From Pyrinomonadaceae bacterium (lineage in GTDB: Bacteria > Acidobacteriota > Blastocatellia > Pyrinomonadales > Pyrinomonadaceae), in contig JANQRU010000004.1 in assembly GCA_028284415.1 (NCBI GenBank), forward strand, positions 1,178,001 to 1,242,000: DNA of 64,000 nt, read 5' to 3'. A program made the position numbers and the translations under genes. The notes under the pieces were generated by a model, which worked only from the letters and a program-made list of their open reading frames with translations, had not been told where the DNA came from and did not search any database. Below, in pieces: positions 9,342-15,827 of the stretch. The first letter of the stretch is position 1, and each line of letters starts with the position of its first letter.

Positions 9342-9752
9342 TTACTTTTCCGCCTGACTTTTGCTCCCAATCCAGAAAAACACAAATGCAAAAAATATCA
9401 AAAAGATAAGATCGTTGAGACCGTAAATTGTATAAAAGATTCCAGCCATTGCGTCCTTTTCGTAAACTGCGGATAGGTCATTATTAGAAATCCATCTGAG
9501 CCAAGCGAGTACATACACAAGTTTTTCAATTATAAAAACGCCAACTAGCCATCTGACTTTTTCAAAACTATTTGAAACTGATATGAAAACCAGTCCCCAA
9601 ACCATTATCATCAGCAAACCGAATTGTGACATTACAATCGGGTCTGTCTGCGGAATCACTTCGTTTGTCAGAAGTCTCGAAAGAATTGAAACTCCTAGAA
9701 TATTTGCAAGTCCCGCTAATATAAAGCCGATTCGTATCGCATTCCTGTTCAT
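9342..9752 (-). CDS. Small four-helix membrane protein
   Basis: A 136-residue hydrophobic protein with four predicted transmembrane helices and a short charged C-terminus. I do not recognise a family with confidence; the layout (GLANILG... first helix, WLRWISNNDLSAV loop) resembles hypothetical membrane proteins often annotated DoxX-like or unknown. It is flanked by gaps of ~140 bp upstream in the chromosome and ~100 bp downstream, so it is probably a monocistronic unit. Confidence 0.55.
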   Translation of the reverse strand: MNRNAIRIGFILAGLANILGVSILSRLLTNEVIPQTDPIVMSQFGLLMIMVWGLVFISVSNSFEKVRWLVGVFIIEKLVYVLAWLRWISNNDLSAVYEKDAMAGIFYTIYGLNDLIFLIFFAFVFFWIGSKSQAEK

Positions 9753-9795
9753 AGTCTGAGAATTTTAGTTTAATTCCCGAAAATATCCAACAAAA

Positions 9796-9821
9796 AAGGA
9801 CAAAGCCAAAGCTATGTCCTT
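9796..9821 (-). terminator. Intrinsic terminator of the coiled-coil secreted protein gene
   Basis: The stem GGACA-AGC pairs with GCT-TGTCC around a CAAA loop and one A.A mismatch; read on the minus strand it is followed by a TTTTTTG run. It lies 30 bp past the stop at 9851 and is a diverged member of the recurrent terminator family seen at 11422, 27561, 32403 and 39033. Confidence 0.7.
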
Positions 9822-9850
9822 ATTATTAAAAGTCATAATTTTTCTTAAGT

Positions 9851-10426
9851 CTATTTAATTTCAAAGTTTATTGTATAATCACCAAACGTTGAACCTGGGG
9901 CGAGATTAACGGCGATAATCCACGTTCCATCTTTATTAAGCATTATTTGCTCTCTGTTTGAAGTTACACCATTGACTCTTCCTGCTCCATCTGGTGCCGT
10001 CACATCATAGTTTGCATCGGTTGATTTGAAGGTAATCGTCAAATCTTGTCCAGCTTCTGCTCGGAGCTTATATCTGTGTTTGGTATTACCTGTATTGGTA
10101 TCCAAGTCGCATTTAAAGGTTTGAGCGGATGTACCCTTTTTGAATCTTACGTTGTTTGTGATTGCACAGCCTTTACTGCCGACTGGAGCTTTTTTCTTGG
10201 CAGGTTCAGCTTTTTTCACTGGTGCTGGTGCTGGTTTCTCTTCTTTCTCTTTTTCTTCTTTTTTCTCTTCTTTCTCTTTTTCTTCTTTTTCCTTTTCTTT
10301 TAATTCAAGTTCTTTTTCTTTTAATTCGAGTTCTTTTTCTTTTATTGCTAACTCTTTATCAGAAGTTTGATTAGGACATTGAGCAAAAACGAGAAATGCA
10401 AAGACAGCGAGTAACAGTATTTTCAT
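9851..10426 (-). CDS. Secreted coiled-coil protein with PliG-like beta domain
   Basis: A signal peptide (~16 residues) is followed by a Lys/Glu heptad tract built from KELELKEK units (residues ~24-65), a Pro/Ala/Lys linker, and a C-terminal beta domain of ~100 residues. That domain opens RFKKGTSAQTF and contains YKLRAEAGQDLTITF, a pattern I associate with the acidobacterial domain often annotated as inhibitor of g-type lysozyme. The two domains at 40816-41499 look related. The Cys after VFAQ is a poor lipobox, so release by signal peptidase I is more likely. Function is inferred only from resemblance. Confidence 0.6.
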   Translation of the reverse strand: MKILLLAVFAFLVFAQCPNQTSDKELAIKEKELELKEKELELKEKEKEEKEKEEKKEEKEKEEKPAPAPVKKAEPAKKKAPVGSKGCAITNNVRFKKGTSAQTFKCDLDTNTGNTKHRYKLRAEAGQDLTITFKSTDANYDVTAPDGAGRVNGVTSNREQIMLNKDGTWIIAVNLAPGSTFGDYTINFEIK

Positions 10427-10648
10427 TTGATTTTTTGAACTCCTTATTTATTTAAAGTTCGAATCTACACAATCATAAGATGTGCATGAACTAATTATTT
10501 TGACAGATTTTATTGTTTAAGTTTTAGGGTCAAATTAATTTAGCACAACGGAATAAAGTATTACAAGCAGAATTTAATTTGGGTTTTGATAAGTATTCGC
10601 AGGCTTCTACTTGCCGATCAGCATTTTGCTTGATGTTAGATTGACGTT

Positions 10649-11329
10649 TTAGAGATCATTCAAAAGCCTTTCAGCATCTTCTTTATAAACAGCATCTTCC
10701 TCTTCGTGATTTTCGTTTAGCTCAGCTTCCAAAATCCATTCCAGATGCTCGCGTGCTTTATCTTTTTTGCGGTCGGAGATGTAGAGTTCGGCGAGGAAAA
10801 GGTGATTCAAATAAAATTTCGGACCGAACTCCAAAGCTTTATTGAGATGCTTGGTAGCTTTTTTATTATCGCCGATAGAGATTGGAAAGCCCGGTGCTTT
10901 ATTGTAGAGTCTTCCGAGAACACGATGCGGTCCACCGTAAAAATAACTCTCGTCCATCCTGATGCACTTTTCAGATGTTTCTTTGATTGGTTTGATAAGC
11001 GAAAGACTTTTCATAATTCCTTTTTCATTGCCATATGATCCCCAATTTACCGAAAGCCAAAAATTTGCTTCCAAAGACTCCGCATCTGCTTCAACTCCTG
11101 CTTCGCCCCATTCTACGCCTTTATCGTAGTAAAACAGTTTATCTTCTGCTTCGGCAGTTTCGCCCATCCAATAATAGATTTCCGCAAGCAGACCATACGC
11201 CCAACCGCAATTTTCGTCTTCTTCAATCAGCTCAGCCAATTCCTCGTGAGCCATTTCCATATTGTCTTCATCGAGTTCACGTTTATCTATAAGCTGTCGC
11301 ACCCGTTCGTAAATTTTTTCGTGTTCCAT
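10649..11329 (-). CDS. TPR-repeat protein
   Basis: A cytosolic, acidic helical protein of ~226 residues made of degenerate tetratricopeptide repeats (CGWAYGLLAEIYYWMGETAEA, KATKHLNKALEFGPKFYLN, LFLAELYISDRKKDKA). TPR arrays mediate protein-protein contacts, so partners rather than catalysis are expected. The start is taken as ATG 11327-11329 (MEHEKIYERV); an in-frame TTG nine codons upstream is less likely. No enzyme domain is visible. Confidence 0.7.
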   Translation of the reverse strand: MEHEKIYERVRQLIDKRELDEDNMEMAHEELAELIEEDENCGWAYGLLAEIYYWMGETAEAEDKLFYYDKGVEWGEAGVEADAESLEANFWLSVNWGSYGNEKGIMKSLSLIKPIKETSEKCIRMDESYFYGGPHRVLGRLYNKAPGFPISIGDNKKATKHLNKALEFGPKFYLNHLFLAELYISDRKKDKAREHLEWILEAELNENHEEEDAVYKEDAERLLNDL

Positions 11330-11421
11330 AAGAATTATCGAAAATGTTTTTCCCAAAATTTTAATGAATTACACAGAGATTTTATTCTCGAATGAAAAAT
11401 TAGACAAGATTATTCTGAAAT

Positions 11422-11456
11422 AAAAAAAAGACGAAGCCGAAACTTCGTCATTTTTT
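11422..11456 (-). terminator. Intrinsic terminator, GACGAAG/CTTCGTC family
   Basis: A perfect 7-bp stem GACGAAG/CTTCGTC with loop CCGAAA (transcript loop UUUCGG) is flanked by A8 and T6 tracts, so it could act on both strands. It sits 19 bp past the stop of the gene ending at 11475. Confidence 0.85.
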
Positions 11457-11474
11457 AAGTTTTTTACAACTACC

Positions 11475-12716
11475 CTATTTTTGCGTTACCCATTTTCCAT
11501 TAACTAATTTTTTAACCGTTACGGTTTTTTCAGTTTCGCTTTTGTATTCTTCCGTTTTTTCATAGACCTTCACGAGTTTATTGTCTTTTACAATATATCC
11601 ATCAGTCTGGTAAAAAGTTGCTCCGGATTTGGTTTTGTTGAAAATCATTTTTTTCTTTTTATCAACTTCAAACATTCCCTGATATTGACCAAGCTCTGTA
11701 TAAAAAGAGTTTAAGACAAATTTATCGTCGGCTTTTGAAAATAGATAAACTTGATAAGAAGGAAAGCCGTAACCCCCGTTCATTCCATCTCGCAGAGCTA
11801 AGTCCATCATTCCGTCAAAATTGTAATCGCCGAAAAATACGTCGAATTGCTCCTTGTATGAAACTTTCGTTTGTTTGCCTTCTCCATAACCCATTTCGGG
11901 GCAAGGTTTGAGACCTTTAAACTCAAATGTTTGCGGAACGGTTTTATATCCGTTGGTTAAAGGCACTTTTCTGGCGATATAGTATGTGGTTTTGCCCTCT
12001 TGAGTTTCGTTGTCACACTTTTCAGGACCGTATATGTTTGCCATGTAATTCTTTGGCGTATCGGTAATTAAAGTTGAAGTTTGGAGAGGTCGCGGAGAAC
12101 TCAAAGTCATAGTGGAGATGTATGACCCCGGATTGTATTTTTTAGCGACACGACATGATGGCGGATATGCGTCTTCGGCACAATCGGGAACGGCTTCGTA
12201 AATTCCAGCTTCGTTTTTATCGCCTTTCGGTCTGAAATTAAAACTCAAGAATTCCGGCTGACTTTCAAATTTACCGAATTCGCCAGCGTGTGGATAATTA
12301 AACATTTCTTTTAATTTGCCGTATTTCTTTTCCGTTTCTGCGATAGGCATTCCAACTCCAATTCCCTCAGCCGTCTTGAAACGCGAATCCATAATCAGCA
12401 TTATTTCAATCTTCTGTTTTTCATTGAGCGGCGGTATTTCATCTTCTGAACCTCTAAAATCCCCGTAATCACCAATTGTTAGAAGCAATTTATCGCCTTC
12501 ATAAACGCCGACCAACATTGTGCCTTCATCGCCCGGTGCGGGAGCTAACTTTTGACCTTTTGGCAAAACTTTTTTGGCTTCGCCGACAGTCATCCCGAGT
12601 TTGATGCTACCGACGGAATCTTTGGTAATTAAGTTTTTGGTAGTTTGCCCCAAAACGAACAAACTACCAGTGAGAATAATTAAAATACCAAAAATGATTT
12701 TACTGTTTGTTTTCAT
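11475..12716 (-). CDS. Secreted XAC2610-like protein
   Basis: A 413-residue exported protein. The start is ATG 12714-12716 (MKTNSKIIFG) with GTGGAG 9 bp upstream; the in-frame GTG is part of that ribosome site. A signal peptide ends near VLG-Q. The N-terminal part has SIKLGMTVGEAKKVLP, the short motif of many lipoprotein-type GMxxxEV modules. The C-terminal half carries DYNFDGMMDLALRDG (calcium-loop-like FG-GAP style) and SYQVYLFS, resembling XAC2610-related proteins, a family of secreted inhibitors/unknowns. No catalytic motif is visible. Confidence 0.55.
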   Translation of the reverse strand: MKTNSKIIFGILIILTGSLFVLGQTTKNLITKDSVGSIKLGMTVGEAKKVLPKGQKLAPAPGDEGTMLVGVYEGDKLLLTIGDYGDFRGSEDEIPPLNEKQKIEIMLIMDSRFKTAEGIGVGMPIAETEKKYGKLKEMFNYPHAGEFGKFESQPEFLSFNFRPKGDKNEAGIYEAVPDCAEDAYPPSCRVAKKYNPGSYISTMTLSSPRPLQTSTLITDTPKNYMANIYGPEKCDNETQEGKTTYYIARKVPLTNGYKTVPQTFEFKGLKPCPEMGYGEGKQTKVSYKEQFDVFFGDYNFDGMMDLALRDGMNGGYGFPSYQVYLFSKADDKFVLNSFYTELGQYQGMFEVDKKKKMIFNKTKSGATFYQTDGYIVKDNKLVKVYEKTEEYKSETEKTVTVKKLVNGKWVTQK

Positions 12717-12746
12717 GATTTTTTTCTCCACTTTTTTTTATTCAAT

Positions 12747-12771
12747 TTAAGCCTGCGTGTAAAAATAGATT
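12747..12771 (+). repeat. Direct repeat copy 1 flanking foldback element
   Basis: A 25-bp sequence ending GTGTAAAAATAGATT is repeated at 12970-12994 with two mismatches, one copy on each side of the foldback element at 12784-12922. Confidence 0.7.
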
Positions 12772-12783
12772 CCAACTAAAACA

Positions 12784-12922
12784 CTCCTCCTTAAAAAAGG
12801 AGGAGTGCCGACGTTTTTTGTCGGCGAAGTGGTTAGATTAACTTAATCTATTCTGAGTTGTAACAAAGAATAACCACCCCGTTAGTCAAAGCGACTGCCG
12901 CCCCTCCTTTGAAATGAGGGGA
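12784..12922. repeat. Multi-hairpin foldback repeat (CTCCTCCTT...GAGGGG)
   Basis: The 305-bp gap between genes holds an element with nested stems: CTCCTCCTT/AAGGAGGAG (12784-12805), GCCGAC/GTCGGC (12807-12825), outer GTGGTT/AACCAC (12829-12834 with 12872-12877), AGTC/GACT (12884-12896) and CCCCTC/GAGGGG (12901-12921). The pattern resembles non-coding repeats I have seen described for several Gram-negative phyla (arms CTCCTCC... and AACCACCCCGT). No ORF is present. Confidence 0.75.
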
Positions 12923-12969
12923 GTTTTGGTTTTCAAGTTTTTTACTACAATCTATTTTTGCTTGGGTGC

Positions 12970-12994
12970 TTAAGCATACGTGTAAAAATAGATT
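12970..12994 (+). repeat. Direct repeat copy 2 flanking foldback element
   Basis: This is the second copy of the 25-bp repeat at 12747-12771. With AATCTATTTTT just upstream it also forms an 11-bp inverted repeat that could fold behind the stop codon at 13022. Confidence 0.65.
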
Positions 12995-13021
12995 TAACCG
13001 ATAAATAGTTGAGTGATTTAT

Positions 13022-14383
13022 TTACGGTGCCCATACAGAAGTGATTGTGTAAAGTCTTCTGCCATTTAGTTTTATCACTTTGTTTCGTAAATCCAATTGA
13101 ATTCTTGCCCCGTCGGTCTTCCTTAAATAAACATTCCATCTATCCCTGCCCGTTTCGGTAAATCTAGCGTGTTCGGTATTGTTGCTTTTATATTCAACCC
13201 ATGTTTTTCCACTACGTATTTGTCTGAATGAGCCTTTACTAAACCTAACAATTTTTACGTTACGTCCGGTAATTGCACTGGTAGAAGACCCTGGACCTCT
13301 TCCTTGAATATAACAACGCTTGGGAAATCCCGGAGCAGGATCGCCACCGAAATTTCGGCTATTGCAAACTGTCGAAGTGGAAACATATCTGCCTGGACCA
13401 GTTTCTCGGCTTCTAAACGATTTATATTTGAATTTTCCGTTGACTCCATAAGCGATTCTGACAATTCCGCCGTATTTGCAACTTTGTCCTTCTCTAGCAC
13501 AGAATCTGTAGTTAGAATTTGGTGGGGCATGGTTTGCTCTTGGTTTTGGTGTTGGTCGATTTGGCGTTGGGCGACGAGTTGAAGATGCAAAACGCCATTT
13601 TTGATTCGATTTACCTTGGCAATTCCATAAAAGAACTTCTGTGCCATTTGATGTTCCTGAAGCTTTTACATCAAGACATTTATTTCTACCCCAACCTCGA
13701 AATTCGCCGTTTTTCATATAACGCCATTTCTGATTTGGTCCGCCGGTACAATCCCAAATTTGGAGTCGAGAGCCATCTGCATTTCTCGAAGCATCGACAT
13801 CGAGACATTTATTCCCAAAGATTCGCAGTTCGTTTTTGCTTGTATATGTCCAACGCTGATTTTCACCGCCATGACAATCCCAAAGAGTTACATTTGTCCC
13901 GTTTCTTCGGCTTCCACCACTTACATCAAGACATTTATTTCCAATTCCTACTAACATCCTATTGTTGTTTCTAACAGTATTTCTCGGCGTATTTGTTCTA
14001 GGAGTTGGTCTTCTGACTGGTGGAGAATTTCTTTTGCGAATAACTCTGATGGAAGACACATTATCATTTCCGACCGTATTGTTTCCCAAAAAAGAATCGG
14101 TTCTAGCAAATCTTTGATTCTTACCTCCGTAATTATTGTGTTCGTAAAGAATTGCAATAACATTTCGCCCGACAATAATTGACGAAAGCGAATCATTTGG
14201 CAGACCAAATGATCTTGCACTCGGATAATTTCCGACATTTCTGACTGCACATCTTCCGCTGTAATTTGCATCTTCAAATACGGCGATTTGATTGGCATTC
14301 GGACGGCAATTTTGTGCCCTTGCCGAATCGGTAACAATCAAAACAACACCTAAAAACATTAATAAAAATGTAAATTTCTTCAT
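13022..14383 (-). CDS. Secreted beta/gamma-crystallin and ricin-type lectin protein
   Basis: A 453-residue modular exported protein. In order: signal peptide (1-24); a beta/gamma-crystallin or peptidase-inhibitor-I36-like domain (25-115; FEDANYSGRC, EHNNYGGKNQRF); an Arg/Thr/Pro linker; a ricin B-type lectin domain (~142-268) with three QxW-type repeats (CLDVSGG...NQRW, CLDVDAS...NQKW, CLDVKAS...NQKW); a second Pro-rich linker; and a Cys-containing C-terminal region (FCAREGQSCKYGG...) of unknown family. Lectin repeats suggest glycan binding outside the cell. GGAG lies 9 bp before the ATG. It shares its first domain with the gene upstream at 14573. Confidence 0.8.
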   Translation of the reverse strand: MKKFTFLLMFLGVVLIVTDSARAQNCRPNANQIAVFEDANYSGRCAVRNVGNYPSARSFGLPNDSLSSIIVGRNVIAILYEHNNYGGKNQRFARTDSFLGNNTVGNDNVSSIRVIRKRNSPPVRRPTPRTNTPRNTVRNNNRMLVGIGNKCLDVSGGSRRNGTNVTLWDCHGGENQRWTYTSKNELRIFGNKCLDVDASRNADGSRLQIWDCTGGPNQKWRYMKNGEFRGWGRNKCLDVKASGTSNGTEVLLWNCQGKSNQKWRFASSTRRPTPNRPTPKPRANHAPPNSNYRFCAREGQSCKYGGIVRIAYGVNGKFKYKSFRSRETGPGRYVSTSTVCNSRNFGGDPAPGFPKRCYIQGRGPGSSTSAITGRNVKIVRFSKGSFRQIRSGKTWVEYKSNNTEHARFTETGRDRWNVYLRKTDGARIQLDLRNKVIKLNGRRLYTITSVWAP

Positions 14384-14483
14384 TTATTCTTTCTCCATTT
14401 TCCTATTTATTCTTTTCACTTCAAACTTAAAATTTAAAACAAATTGTCTGACTTAGTTTCTGCTATATCTGGTAATTGTTCCT

Positions 14484-14507
14484 ATTCTTCGTCCGTCAAC
14501 GAAGAAT
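14484..14507. other. Perfect 9-bp hairpin between crystallin-domain genes
   Basis: ATTCTTCGT and ACGAAGAAT flank the loop CCGTCA, 66 bp past the stop of the 14573 gene. There is no U-tract on either strand, so it may be a processing or mRNA-stabilising hairpin rather than a terminator. Confidence 0.5.
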
Positions 14508-14572
14508 TATTTGGTGGTAAGATTTAACCTTCATTCTAATTTTCGTTAGTTTTTAAGCTGATAAGCTCTTAT

Positions 14573-15433
14573 CTAGTTTACTAAACATTGGACTTGAAAG
14601 GCTTTATCCGCAAGTTGTCTTGCCCGAACATTTTGCCCTTTCTTTGGTTCGACTATATTTGTTATGCAAGCCCGATTGCGTGTTAACTTCACAACTACTA
14701 AGTTGGAAAGTTTTTCTCCGTCATTATGTTCGAGATTTACTCTGAAAATTAGCCCCCCGGCATTTGCTCTGGCTAAACGATTATTTGTCCGGTATTCTGC
14801 CTTAGCTCCATCTGCGATTTTGTAAACAAAACCGGTACGGTTGTATTCCCTAAGAGCTTCATAGAGCTTTAAAGAAAAGGTTTTTCCGTTTGCCGTGGTG
14901 ATTGATAAACCTTCCTTTATAGGACCGTTAATGCCATATAAAGCAACTTTGTTTCCGGCAATTCCTGAGGGACAATCAAAAGTCGATCCAACATGACCAT
15001 CACCACCCCTTAACCGACAGTTCTGAGGATTTAATTCCCGATAAATTGATCTGAATGTATTATTATTTGAAGCAGGTCTTCTTTTTCTTTCAATTCTAAG
15101 TGAAGATACCCGATCGTTGCCAATGCGGTCGTTCCCCAACCATGTGTCATTTCCCGTGAACCTTTGGCAAAAACCACCAAAATTTTTTTCCGTGCACAAG
15201 ATCGCGTTGACATTCCGTCCGACCAGAATCGAGGAGGCTTTATTGTTCATGTTTCGCAAATCGGGGAAGTTACCAAAGGAATAATTGATACATCCTCCTT
15301 TATAATTGTCGTCAACGAATATAGTTACTCCATCTACAGGAGGGCTGCATTTTCTTTGAGCCATAGTATTATCGCTAACTATTAACATTATTCCTAAAAC
15401 TATCATTCCAAATACTATTTTTTTCATTTTCAT
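14573..15433 (-). CDS. Secreted beta/gamma-crystallin (I36-like) protein
   Basis: A ~286-residue exported protein with a signal peptide ending TMA-Q and one beta/gamma-crystallin-like domain (FVDDNYKGGCINY, TEKNFGGFCQRFTGND, IGNDRVSSLRI), closely similar to the N-terminal domain of the 13022 protein. The C-terminal ~170 residues show no family I recognise; they include paired Cys residues (NCRLRG, FDCPSG and three near the end). The start is ambiguous among three closely spaced ATGs; GGAG best serves the ATG at 15431-15433. It lies 16 bp past the HTH gene and is likely co-transcribed with it. Confidence 0.7.
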   Translation of the reverse strand: MKMKKIVFGMIVLGIMLIVSDNTMAQRKCSPPVDGVTIFVDDNYKGGCINYSFGNFPDLRNMNNKASSILVGRNVNAILCTEKNFGGFCQRFTGNDTWLGNDRIGNDRVSSLRIERKRRPASNNNTFRSIYRELNPQNCRLRGGDGHVGSTFDCPSGIAGNKVALYGINGPIKEGLSITTANGKTFSLKLYEALREYNRTGFVYKIADGAKAEYRTNNRLARANAGGLIFRVNLEHNDGEKLSNLVVVKLTRNRACITNIVEPKKGQNVRARQLADKAFQVQCLVN

Positions 15434-15449
15434 TTTCTCCATTTTCTAT

Positions 15450-15737
15450 TTATTCTTTTCCCTTCAAACTTTGTAGATCTTGAGTCAAAATTGCTGACAG
15501 GGATGACGGGCAGACCAATACTGAACTTTTATCAGGTTCAAAATAATGAACCAAACCTTCTTCGATTAATTGAAAAATCCGACGTTGTTTTATATCCAGA
15601 AAAGCGGATGTCTGTTCCGCTGTGAGCATTGGTTGATTGCAAGTTTCGCAAAGAAATCGTTTTTCATTCCGCGTCTGTCGGATAATCAGACGACGATTTG
15701 TAGCGGTCGCTATCTTAACTTTCCTTTTTATTTCCAT
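15450..15737 (-). CDS. Small excisionase/MerR-like HTH protein
   Basis: A 95-residue basic protein. One CxxC pair (CETC) near residue 30 is followed by LTAEQTSAFLDIKQRRIFQL, a helix-turn-helix of the excisionase/MerR-like fold. Similar small HTH proteins are common in Blastocatellia beside secreted-protein operons. It is divergent from the winged-helix regulator 90 bp away and directly precedes the two crystallin-domain genes, so a local regulatory role is plausible but unproven. Confidence 0.6.
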   Translation of the reverse strand: MEIKRKVKIATATNRRLIIRQTRNEKRFLCETCNQPMLTAEQTSAFLDIKQRRIFQLIEEGLVHYFEPDKSSVLVCPSSLSAILTQDLQSLKGKE

Positions 15738-15827
15738 AATTATTGAGTAAAATTACCTTTGTGTCTAGCTTCGGACAACTCAAAATCAAGCACGGGAACT
15801 AACTTATAAACTTCCAGCCCAAAAGTC

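Noticed and set aside
10240..10350. Short tandem repeats resembling a CRISPR or minisatellite
   Set aside because: The period follows codons of a coiled coil (KELELKEK); no spacers of unique sequence.
10046..10374. Plus-strand frames rich in Phe/Ser/Leu opposite the KELELKEK gene
   Set aside because: They are the mirror of the Lys/Glu coiled-coil codons; the minus-strand frame has signal peptide and domain.
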